Below are positions 8,857 through 16,324 of a stretch of 58,937 nt of DNA, piece after piece (within the stretch, counting starts at the first letter, position 1; each line of letters begins with the position of its first letter). A model generated the notes under the pieces. That model was not told the origin of the DNA, did no database searches, and was given only the letters and a program-made list of their open reading frames with translations. The stretch lies in contig JAFVCV010000009.1 of NCBI GenBank assembly GCA_017478965.1, positions 1-58,937 on the forward strand, read 5' to 3'. Origin of the DNA: Ruminococcus sp. GTDB taxonomy: Bacteria; Bacillota; Clostridia; Oscillospirales; Ruminococcaceae. The position numbers and the translations under genes were made by a program.

Positions 8857-9344
8857 CTGTGGTCACTCTCTTTGTCCGGGGCTTCCCCCTCGGTGATGTT
8901 CCTTCCGTAGACCGCATTCAAAAACTGCTGCGCCGCACTGACCTCCTTCAGCTCCGGGTCCAGCTCCACCAGCTTTTCCAGAGCCTTCTGCCTGTCGAAG
9001 AACTTCATCTCGACCCCGCCGCCCTTTACTCTCTTTATCTCAGCCACGTTGAAAAGGTCGGCCTTCATTATCTCGTCTGCGGTTATGCTCTCATTGAAGA
9101 CCAGCAGCGCCGCCTCGTTGACGCTGCCGAAGGCCAGCCTGGAAAGACCGGTCTTCACATAGCACAGGTTCTGCGTATCCTCCTTGTCGATGCCCTTTAT
9201 GAGCCTCTTTACCCTGGGGCTTGCCAGGTACTGGGCCTCTATCCTCTTGGCCTCGTTGTGCTCCGCCCCAAGGCGCACCGCCGTCTCCGCACCGTTTCGT
9301 GTCCTGACGAACATCTGTGCAAAAGCCTTTGCTGAAATCCTCAT
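8853..9344 (-). CDS. Phage terminase small subunit-like protein
   Basis: The product is 163 residues from the ATG at 9344, which follows GGAAAGGAGAG; the open frame extends 24 codons further upstream without a site. The N-terminal part (AKAFAQMFVRTRNGAETAVR) is the helix-turn-helix-like DNA-recognition segment of terminase small subunits (Terminase_2/XtmA type). The remainder (VKRLIKGIDKE ... ALEKLVELDPELKEV) is helical. It is the first gene of the cassette and is coupled to the large subunit. Confidence 0.7.
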   Translation of the reverse strand: MRISAKAFAQMFVRTRNGAETAVRLGAEHNEAKRIEAQYLASPRVKRLIKGIDKEDTQNLCYVKTGLSRLAFGSVNEAALLVFNESITADEIMKADLFNVAEIKRVKGGGVEMKFFDRQKALEKLVELDPELKEVSAAQQFLNAVYGRNITEGEAPDKESDHS

Positions 9345-9441
9345 CGTTCTCTCCTTTCCGCAGGAGCGCCGCCCCTGCATCTGTCTGAGAGGGCCGCTCT
9401 GCCGAAGCCCCCTCACCTTCGCCCTTCAGGCCCCCGGTAAA

Positions 9442-9457
9442 TGTACATTTCAGTACA
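9442..9457 (-). promoter_or_regulatory. Inverted repeat in the control region of the phage cassette
   Basis: TGTAC and GTACA are separated by six bases, about 100 bases upstream of the terminase small subunit. They are embedded in a very AT-rich stretch (9450-9510) that would hold the cassette's promoter on the minus strand. It is an operator candidate only; no clear -35/-10 pair was found. Confidence 0.35.
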
Positions 9458-9506
9458 ACATTTAATTTTATATTTTATAATTAAATAAATAAACATATAT
9501 TTTCAC

Positions 9507-9553
9507 AAAAAAACACACCGTTTCTTGTGGAAGATCTCCAACAAGAAACGGTG
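9507..9553 (-). terminator. Terminator of the pseudouridine synthase gene
   Basis: The arms CACCGTTTCTTGT (9516-9528) and ACAAGAAACGGTG (9541-9553) form a 13-bp stem. On the minus strand it is followed by seven T. It isolates the phage cassette from the upstream operon. Confidence 0.9.
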
Positions 9554-9563
9554 CTATAAATAA

Positions 9564-10409
9564 TCAAAGTCTCTCCAGATACCCCGACCTGACCCTTACC
9601 TCCCGTCCGTGCTCCGGCGAAATGAACCTCAGTTCCCCGCAGACCAAGGCCTGGCTGTCCCTCTGTGAGCGATCCCCTCCGTACATACTGTCGCCTATGA
9701 GAGGCAGGCCGATATGGGCCATGTGGACCCTTATCTGATGGGTCCTGCCGGTCTCTAAAATGAACTCACACAGACAGCAGTCCTCACGCCGCTGCCTTAC
9801 CACCCAGTTGGTCACTGCATACCTGCCGTCCTCCCTGACACACCTGAGTATTATGGACTCCCTCTCCCTGGCGATAGGTGCGCTTATCCTGCCGCCGCTG
9901 AGCGGTGTTGGCGGTATAAGTCCGAAATAGCTCTTTTTAAGCTCCCTCTGCAAAAAGTCCGCTGCATAGCTGCTCTTGGCCGCCGCCACACAGCCTGCCG
10001 TGTCTCTGTCCAGCCTGTTCACCGGCCGGAAAGTCCTGCCAGGATAAAGGCAGGCAAAAAAATTCGCCAGTGTATCCTCTCTGTGTTTCACAGACTGATG
10101 CACCGGCATATCCGCAGGCTTGTCGAAAACTATGACCTCACTGTCCTCATAAAGGACCCCGACCCGGCCCATAAGCTCCGGGTTGGCCATGATGTCAGCG
10201 CTGTCAGGCTCGTTAAGGATAATGGTGCTGCCCTCGAAAGCCCTCTCGCTGACTTTCACCCGCCTGCCGTCGATACATATCCCGTCCGGGGCTGCCTTCA
10301 GCCTTGTCGTCAGCCTTCTGGAGACCCCGCTTTTTTTCAGTATCTCCCTGACCGTCAGGCCGCTCATTTCCCCGCTTATCTCTATGCTCTTCACTGGTGC
10401 TTTCTCCAT
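9564..10409 (-). CDS. RluA/RluD-family pseudouridine synthase
   Basis: This 281-residue enzyme would convert specific uridines in rRNA or tRNA to pseudouridine. An S4-like N-terminal domain (about 15-65) precedes the catalytic domain. The catalytic motif is NRLDRDTAG near residues 130-138; the usual His before Arg is Asn here, but the catalytic Asp is kept. The C-terminal motif GRTHQIRVHMAHIGLPLIGD is canonical. The start overlaps the end of the upstream membrane protein gene by 19 bases. The exact RNA target cannot be told from sequence. Confidence 0.9.
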   Translation of the reverse strand: MEKAPVKSIEISGEMSGLTVREILKKSGVSRRLTTRLKAAPDGICIDGRRVKVSERAFEGSTIILNEPDSADIMANPELMGRVGVLYEDSEVIVFDKPADMPVHQSVKHREDTLANFFACLYPGRTFRPVNRLDRDTAGCVAAAKSSYAADFLQRELKKSYFGLIPPTPLSGGRISAPIARERESIILRCVREDGRYAVTNWVVRQRREDCCLCEFILETGRTHQIRVHMAHIGLPLIGDSMYGGDRSQRDSQALVCGELRFISPEHGREVRVRSGYLERL

Positions 10410-11221
10410 CTTCTTACCATGCCGGGCATCTTGTCCTGCCTGTAGTCCCCCAGTATCTCATCGATCAGCAGCGTATAGCTCACCGTAAAATAAGGATATA
10501 TCAGAAAAAACGGGTAAACCAGCAGCAGCAGCGGCAGATACCTGACAAAGTGGAAAAGAAACCTGAGATATCTCCCGTGATTGCCGTCCATGAGCTTGAC
10601 CGAAAGGTCGCAGGCGTCAAAAACATTGGTCCTCGGGTTAAGGGCCATAATGAACGGCGTCAGCGCCAGAGAGATGTAGTAATGAGCCAGCAGCCCTACC
10701 CAGGCCCCTACTATGCTCACGCATACGGTAAGTGCGAAAAGCCCCCTTGAAGTAAGCTCCCCCACTCTGAGCACATAGCTGAAATGGTATATCCCATATG
10801 CCGCCAGTATCCCCGGGACCGCCGCAAAAAGCTTGACAGCATTATGTATCAGCGAGGAATACATCGCTTTCATATAATATCTGAAAGCATGGGCCGCTAT
10901 GTACTGCCTCGTGTCCTGAGTGCTGTTGCCCCTGGCCAGGTCTATGAAAAGCCGCCTTACCAGTCCCAGTACCGGCGCTAACATAGCGAACTCCAGCAGG
11001 GTCTTGAACACCCAGAAAGCCATTATGCCCCCACTGCTGAATACAGCCTCAATATCATAGAATTCTTTATAACCGTTGTCCCTCAGCACCAGGTACATGG
11101 TACCCTCGCACAGGACCAGAAAAGCGAATATCGAAAATAAAAACACCATCACGGAAACGCAGCTGCCCCCGCTCAGGGCCATTCTCCGCCACGCCGTGTT
11201 CCTGATCTGCCTGTCAGACAA
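10391..11221 (-). CDS. Polytopic membrane protein of unknown function
   Basis: The product is 276 residues from a TTG at 11221, nine bases after GGGGAGGG; an earlier TTG lacks a site. It has about six hydrophobic segments, including VMVFLFSIFAFLVLCEGT and YLPLLLLVYPFFLIYPYFTV. A C-terminal YTLLIDEILGDYRQDKM tail recalls DUF975-type proteins, where a similar hydrophobic protein ends in a short cytoplasmic helix. That similarity is tentative. It is in an operon with the pseudouridine synthase. Confidence 0.6.
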   Translation of the reverse strand: MSDRQIRNTAWRRMALSGGSCVSVMVFLFSIFAFLVLCEGTMYLVLRDNGYKEFYDIEAVFSSGGIMAFWVFKTLLEFAMLAPVLGLVRRLFIDLARGNSTQDTRQYIAAHAFRYYMKAMYSSLIHNAVKLFAAVPGILAAYGIYHFSYVLRVGELTSRGLFALTVCVSIVGAWVGLLAHYYISLALTPFIMALNPRTNVFDACDLSVKLMDGNHGRYLRFLFHFVRYLPLLLLVYPFFLIYPYFTVSYTLLIDEILGDYRQDKMPGMVRRWRKHQ

Positions 11222-11279
11222 TCTTCGCTGCCCTCCCCTCAAAGCGTTTTCAGCAGGGACCGGACTGCTTCACAGCAGA

Positions 11280-11930
11280 TCAGTCCTCATAGTCCCCTGC
11301 GTCTGTATCTTCATACTCTCCGTCCGGATAGCGTCCCAGGACCTCAAATGCCTCGGACCTCTGCCACATATCCGCCGTGACCAGCACCTCAAAGCCCTCG
11401 CCGAAATCGCAGGCGTAATCCATGGGCTTTCTCTTCGGCAGCCCGAAACACCCCAGCATATTCATTATTATGCCCCCGTGGGTCACTACCGCCGTCCTGC
11501 TCAGTCCCTCGTACATCATGTCGGATATTATCATCTTTATGGCCTCATAGCACCGGTTCACTACCTCCCTGGTGGACTCCCCCTTCGGCGGCGGGTTGTC
11601 AAGTCCCCCTCTGATGAACTGCTTGTACTCCTCAGTCTCCATCAGCTCCTGCGCCCTGCGGTTCTCAAAAATGCCGAAATCCATCTCCCTGAGCTCCGGC
11701 AGCTCCACAGCATAACATTCCGGGAAAAGTATGGACGCCGTCTGCCTGCACCTTTTCAGCGGAGAGGTGTAGACCTTCTGTACCCTGGGGTAGCTCAGTG
11801 TCCCGGCCTTTTCGATAAGCTCCTTTGAACCGAATTCACTAAGGGGCAGATCGGTGACGCCTATATACCTTCCGTCCTCATTGGCCTCAGTTATCCCGTG
11901 CCTGATAAACGCTATTCTGTAGCCCTTCAT
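11280..11930 (-). CDS. Histidine phosphatase family protein (phosphoglycerate mutase-like)
   Basis: This 216-residue protein begins IAFIRHGITEANEDGRYIG, the RHG signature with catalytic His10. A second His lies in VVTHGGII and a conserved Arg/Glu in YTSPLKRCRQTA and REMDFGIFE. These are the marks of the histidine phosphatase superfamily (CobC/GpmB-like). Its substrate is a small phosphorylated molecule that cannot be named here. AAAGGA lies eight bases before the start ATG. The C-terminal DTDAGDYED tail is acidic and probably disordered. Confidence 0.88.
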   Translation of the reverse strand: MKGYRIAFIRHGITEANEDGRYIGVTDLPLSEFGSKELIEKAGTLSYPRVQKVYTSPLKRCRQTASILFPECYAVELPELREMDFGIFENRRAQELMETEEYKQFIRGGLDNPPPKGESTREVVNRCYEAIKMIISDMMYEGLSRTAVVTHGGIIMNMLGCFGLPKRKPMDYACDFGEGFEVLVTADMWQRSEAFEVLGRYPDGEYEDTDAGDYED

Positions 11931-11960
11931 ATAAATATCCTTTCATGACTTGAAATAAGT

Positions 11961-12623
11961 TCATTTTTGTGTTATAATATCTTCAAATCCCAGCCCGTCC
12001 TCTCCGAGGGAACTGTAGTCCACATTTTTGAGCATCATCTCACATTCGTGTATGAACGTTCTCAGTTCTGCATTGCGCTCCGGCGGCAGTTCAAAGCAGC
12101 CTGCGTTTATGGACTTGGTCTCCCTTATGAACCTGGCTATGTTGGCCGGCGCTGCGGTAAGTATCTTCTTCGCCATCTGCAAGGTCTCCTCATAGCTCAT
12201 GCTGAAAAGCTTGACGCTGTTGCGGGGGTTTTCCCTGTAGACCGTGCGGAAGACTACGTAGACCACTATCTTTATACAGTTGCCTGTGCCCTTTATAAGG
12301 TCTGCGCACCGTGCCTTTCCCACAAGCTGATTTAAAAGCTCCACACAGATATCCGGACTTTCCCCCTGAGGAAAATCGTTAAGGGTAAAATCCCCGTTCT
12401 CACTGCCGAATATCATGTCATAGGGTACCTTATAGTACCTTATAAGAGCTATGACCTGTGCGGTGCAGGCGGACTTCTTCCCCCTCTCCACCGAGGACAG
12501 GAAGGACTGGGACATACCCGTGTCCTTAGCTGCCTGCTTCTGGGTTATGCCCTTGAGGAGCCTTACTCCCCTGAGCCTTTCCCCGAGCTGGATAAGATAC
12601 TGCTGAGAATTTTCTGTATTCAT
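11961..12623 (-). CDS. XRE-family transcriptional regulator
   Basis: This 220-residue protein has an N-terminal helix-turn-helix at about 13-65 (LRGVRLLKGITQKQAAKDTG followed by SQSFLSSVERGKKS). The C-terminal 140 residues are helical with no recognised ligand domain. It is divergent from rnfCD across a 215-base AT-rich region, which makes it a candidate regulator of that operon; this is inference from position. GGGAG precedes its start. Confidence 0.85.
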   Translation of the reverse strand: MNTENSQQYLIQLGERLRGVRLLKGITQKQAAKDTGMSQSFLSSVERGKKSACTAQVIALIRYYKVPYDMIFGSENGDFTLNDFPQGESPDICVELLNQLVGKARCADLIKGTGNCIKIVVYVVFRTVYRENPRNSVKLFSMSYEETLQMAKKILTAAPANIARFIRETKSINAGCFELPPERNAELRTFIHECEMMLKNVDYSSLGEDGLGFEDIITQK

Positions 12624-12838
12624 GACGTTTCACTCCCGTTACAGGTCAGATCAAAGAATGGGATGCTGATATGTTATACTAAACTGCAAAACGTAAAAAT
12701 ATACCTACAACAAAGATATTATACTACAATTTCCCCCGTTTGTAAAGGGATATGTTATGTTGAAATTGTGAACTTGTGTTCTTTTTCCCTCACCTGCCCG
12801 GGTCAGAGGGAGAATATTATGAAGAAGGTGAAAGTTCA

Positions 12839-14185
12839 ATGAAGATAAAAGGCATCGTCATCACCGACGGCAAAAGTTCCTACAAAAGCGAGACTATCGC
12901 CATACCTCTGCCGGCAGCGGTAAGGATACCCATGGCCATGTGCAAGGGTCAGGTCTGCGAGCCTGCGGTCAAGGCCGGTGACAGGGTCCTGAGGGGACAG
13001 GTCATCGGTACCGGCAGAAACGGTGAGGTCCCGGTCCATTCCTCTGTCAGCGGTACAGTCAGATCCATCTGCCGGATCACCCTGGCAGGCGGCACGGAAT
13101 GTGATGCCGTTGAGATAGAGACTGACGGTGAGCAGAAGGACCTTGAGGGTATCGTGCCGCCTGTTCTTGAGTCCCGTGAGGACCTGATAAGGGCCGCAGG
13201 CGAATCCGGCTGCGTAGGTCTGAGCGGCTCCGGGCTTTCCACAAAGGATAAGCTGGAAAGCTCCAGGGACGCTGACATTTTCATCGTCAACGCCGCCGAG
13301 TGCGACCCAAGCCTGACTGCCGACTACCGTGCCATGCTGGAGGACACCGCCGACATCGTCAGCGGCGTAAGCACCGCAGCAAAGCTCATGGGGATAGAGA
13401 AGACCCTGATCGCCGTGGGAAGAGATATGGAAAGCGCCATAAACGCTCTGGAGAAAGAGATAAAAGAACGCTCCCTCACAGGCATAGAGGTGGTCCCCAT
13501 CAGGGACGACTATCCCGGCGGAGCCAATAAGATACTTGTTTACAACCTGACCGGCAGAGTCATGAAGGGCAGCGAGCCGCCCTCCTCGGTGAAGGTGCTG
13601 ATGCTGAATGTATCCACCATGAGCTTTCTGGGACAGTATTTCAGGACGGGTATGCCCCTGGTGGAAAAGCGTGTGACCGTTGACGGCGATATCGTCCGCA
13701 CCCCCTGCAATCTCAGGGCGCCCATAGGCACTCCCTACAGCGAGCTTCTGAGATTTGCAGAGACAAATCTCAGGGCCGCCGAGAAGATCGCCGTGGGCGG
13801 CGCCATGATGGGCGTCTGCGTCACGGATCCGGAAACTCCCCTCTGCAAGGCAGACAATGGCCTGCTGGCCTTCATGCGTCCCCTGGAGGACAAGAAAAAA
13901 GGCAAGCTCTTCACCAGCAGCCAGGTGGGCCAGTGTATACGCTGCGGAGAATGTATGAGGGCCTGCCCGATGAGGCTCATGCCCATGAGGATAGAAAAAG
14001 CCTTCCTTAAAAACAAGCTCGGCGCTGTCAGAAGACTGAGAGCTGACCTGTGCCTTGAATGTGGGTCATGTACCTATGTCTGTCCCATGGACCGCAGCCT
14101 GACGGAGAATATAAAGAACGCAAAAAGAGCTCTGGCAGAACAGGAAAACGAAAAAGATCAGAAAGCGGGTGAGGACCATGAGTGA
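12839..14185 (+). CDS. rnfC: RnfC-like electron transport subunit (divergent)
   Basis: The product is 448 residues from the ATG at 12839 (GAAGGTG upstream). The N-terminal barrel-sandwich domain is at about 25-90, and a Nuo51-like domain includes IVNAAECDPSLTADYRAML. Two 4Fe-4S motifs follow: C366-C369-C372-C376 and C405-C408-C411-C415. RnfC normally accepts NADH electrons in the Rnf complex, which couples ferredoxin/NAD exchange to ion pumping. The glycine-rich flavin/NADH loop, usually GxGGAGFPT, reads GLSGSGLST (127-135) and is clearly altered. The operon is rnfC-rnfD-aroK only; rnfG, E, A and B are not adjacent. Confidence 0.85.
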   Translation: MKIKGIVITDGKSSYKSETIAIPLPAAVRIPMAMCKGQVCEPAVKAGDRVLRGQVIGTGRNGEVPVHSSVSGTVRSICRITLAGGTECDAVEIETDGEQKDLEGIVPPVLESREDLIRAAGESGCVGLSGSGLSTKDKLESSRDADIFIVNAAECDPSLTADYRAMLEDTADIVSGVSTAAKLMGIEKTLIAVGRDMESAINALEKEIKERSLTGIEVVPIRDDYPGGANKILVYNLTGRVMKGSEPPSSVKVLMLNVSTMSFLGQYFRTGMPLVEKRVTVDGDIVRTPCNLRAPIGTPYSELLRFAETNLRAAEKIAVGGAMMGVCVTDPETPLCKADNGLLAFMRPLEDKKKGKLFTSSQVGQCIRCGECMRACPMRLMPMRIEKAFLKNKLGAVRRLRADLCLECGSCTYVCPMDRSLTENIKNAKRALAEQENEKDQKAGEDHE

Positions 14186-15134
14186 TACCGAAAAGGATAT
14201 CTTTGCCAGACCTGAGGGCCTTGACAACGGCGATGCCGACGTGCCTTTCATAATGGCTCCGGCCCCCTTTATCCATGGCAGCTCCTCAGGCTCTAAGACC
14301 ATGGCCCATGTGATGGTGGCTATGCTGCCGGCGCTGATAATGTCGGGCATTGTCTTCGGCGGCACAGCGCTCATGCTGGTGGGGGCCTGCACGATATCGG
14401 CCATGGGCTGGGAAATGCTCAGCACGATGGTGATGAGAAAGCACAAGTCTACCGATGACCTGACCGCCGCCGTGACGGGTATGCTCTTCGGACTGACCCT
14501 GCCGCCCACATTTCCCATAATCAAAGCCATACTTGGTACCTTTATCTCCATAGTCATCTTCAAGCAGCTCTTCGGTGGCGTAGGGAAAAATATACTCAAT
14601 CCCGCCGCCGCCGGCAGACTGGCGCTTTATTTCATTTTCAAAAGCGACTTTGTCTACATAACCCCCATGAGCGACCCCTTAGACCGTATCTACGGCTCCA
14701 CCCCTCTTGTCTCCGGAGATGCGTCTTACTTTGACCTTATAGTTGGCGGCGTGCCGGGCAATCTTGGCGAGGTCAGTGCCCTGGCCGCCATGCTGGGCAT
14801 TTTCTACCTGCTTGCCATGGGCGTCACCGGCCTGTGGAGCACCTGCTCATTCGTGGGGACCGCCTACGTTTTCTCATTAGTCACAGGCAATGACGGCGTT
14901 TACCAGATCCTGGCCTGCGGGCTGCTGCTGACGGCAGTGTTCATGGCCAACGACTATGTCACCACGCCTCTGACCGCCCCCGGAAAGATACTTTTCGGCC
15001 TGGGCGCCGGGGTCATCACCATGACCCTTCGGCTGACGGCAGGATTCAGCGAGGCCTGTTATGCCGCCATACTCATCATGGATCTGCTGACGCCCCTTAT
15101 AGACAGAGCAACAGAAAGAAGGCCAAGAAAATGA
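14178..15134 (+). CDS. rnfD: RnfD-like membrane subunit
   Basis: This 318-residue integral membrane protein overlaps the end of rnfC by 8 bases. It has about nine to ten hydrophobic segments and the RnfD/NqrB landmarks KNILNPAAAGR and GEVSALAAMLGIFYLL. RnfD carries covalent FMN on the Thr of an [S/T]GAT motif followed by PL. Here the site reads YGSTPLV with Thr175 kept but the preceding residues changed. The next gene, aroK, overlaps it by 4 bases. The partner subunits RnfG/E/A/B are not in this window. Confidence 0.87.
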   Translation: MSDTEKDIFARPEGLDNGDADVPFIMAPAPFIHGSSSGSKTMAHVMVAMLPALIMSGIVFGGTALMLVGACTISAMGWEMLSTMVMRKHKSTDDLTAAVTGMLFGLTLPPTFPIIKAILGTFISIVIFKQLFGGVGKNILNPAAAGRLALYFIFKSDFVYITPMSDPLDRIYGSTPLVSGDASYFDLIVGGVPGNLGEVSALAAMLGIFYLLAMGVTGLWSTCSFVGTAYVFSLVTGNDGVYQILACGLLLTAVFMANDYVTTPLTAPGKILFGLGAGVITMTLRLTAGFSEACYAAILIMDLLTPLIDRATERRPRK

Positions 15135-15646
15135 CACCTATATATCTATGCGGCTTTATGGGCTGCGGAAAATCCACCGTGGGAAGGATACTTGCGGCAA
15201 GGCTCAGATGCCGCTGCACCGACATGGACGACTACATCGAAAAGCAGGAGGGCATGACCATACCGGAGATCTTTGAGAAGAAGGGCGAGCCTTATTTCAG
15301 AGCGGCTGAAACTCAGGCCCTTAAAGACCTGGCAGGACAGTGGGGGATAATCGCCACCGGCGGCGGCGCTCTGCTCTCTGATGAAAACGGTTCGACAGCA
15401 AAAAGTAACGGAATGGTGGTGTTCATAGATACGGCGCTTGAAACCTGCTATGAGCGAATAAAGAACGACCCCCACCGACCCATAGCCGCATCTTCGACCA
15501 AGGAACAGCTATCGGAGAGATTTGAGCAGCGCAGGCCGAAATACAAGCAAAACAGCCACTACACCGTCCCGGGGAGCTATCCGGCGCTGGTCATCGCAGT
15601 CAAGATAGAAAGGCTCTACAAAAAATTTTGCAGCGAAAAAGCCTAA
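15131..15646 (+). CDS. aroK: Shikimate kinase
   Basis: This 171-residue enzyme phosphorylates shikimate in the chorismate pathway. The P-loop is GFMGCGKSTVGR near residues 7-18. The shikimate-binding Asp lies in DMDDYIEKQEG (about 33-43), GGGAL is at about 77, and the lid region with Arg is at DPHRPIAASS. Length is standard. It starts inside the last codons of rnfD (ATGA), an odd operon partner for an electron-transfer complex. Confidence 0.93.
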   Translation: MTPIYLCGFMGCGKSTVGRILAARLRCRCTDMDDYIEKQEGMTIPEIFEKKGEPYFRAAETQALKDLAGQWGIIATGGGALLSDENGSTAKSNGMVVFIDTALETCYERIKNDPHRPIAASSTKEQLSERFEQRRPKYKQNSHYTVPGSYPALVIAVKIERLYKKFCSEKA

Positions 15647-15650
15647 CGGC

Positions 15651-15682
15651 AAAGCCACCGCTCCTGACGGACGGTGGCTTTT
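15651..15682 (+). terminator. Terminator of the rnfCD-aroK operon
   Basis: AAAGCCACCG pairs with CGGTGGCTTTT around an 11-base loop, directly after the aroK stop. Confidence 0.85.
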
Positions 15683-15838
15683 AAATTCACCGGACGCCAG
15701 AAATTTTTTTCTTTACCGATGCAAGGAAACCGTCCCCTGAAACGTATTACTAATGAAAGCCGGAGACGCAGCTGCCCCTCCCCTGAGGGCGGCCGGTCTC
15801 ACAGGGGCGGCTCATATCAGACCCGAGAGGATAAAGCT

Positions 15839-16318
15839 ATGAAAAGCAGAATGGCTAAGGCCCAGTTTGAGAAAATATATGAAAAATATTTTGATACGGT
15901 CTACCGTGTATGCTTTATGTTTTTCCACGGCAGCACCGCCGATACCGAGGACGCAGTGCAGACCACGTTTCTGAAGTATCTGGAAAGCGGTCCTGAGCCG
16001 GGACCTGAGGAGGGCGAGCATATCAAAGCCTGGCTCATCGTCACCGCCTCCAATACCTGCCGCTCTATGCTGAGAAAACACAGCCGCCGGGACCTTACCC
16101 TTGACAGCGCAGCAAAAAAGTCAGTCGGACCTTCCTACAGCGAGACTTTAGACGCCGTGATGAGCCTTCCCGAAAAAGAAAGGACTGCGGTCTATATGTG
16201 TCTTTATGAGGGCTATACTGCCGCACAGGCAGCCAAATATATGGGCTGTCGGGAAAACACCGTTCATTCCTATATCCACCGGGCAAGAAAAAAACTTAGA
16301 AAACAACTGGGAGAGTGA
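15839..16318 (+). CDS. ECF-type RNA polymerase sigma factor
   Basis: The product is 159 residues from the ATG at 15839, preceded by GAGAGG; the frame is open further upstream but unsupported. Region 2 is at about 8-70 (FEKIYEKYFDTVYRVCFMF, then DTEDAVQTTFLKYL). Region 4 is at about 105-155 (LPEKERTAVYMCLYEGYTAA, then CRENTVHSYIHRARKKLR). It is the sigma-70 family type that controls an envelope or stress regulon. The adjacent anti-sigma-like gene begins 6 bases later. Confidence 0.92.
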   Translation: MKSRMAKAQFEKIYEKYFDTVYRVCFMFFHGSTADTEDAVQTTFLKYLESGPEPGPEEGEHIKAWLIVTASNTCRSMLRKHSRRDLTLDSAAKKSVGPSYSETLDAVMSLPEKERTAVYMCLYEGYTAAQAAKYMGCRENTVHSYIHRARKKLRKQLGE

Positions 16319-16324
16319 GGACTT

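Noticed and set aside
2271-9563. Attachment-site repeats flanking the phage cassette
   Set aside because: No convincing direct repeat, tRNA gene or integrase was found by eye at either border.
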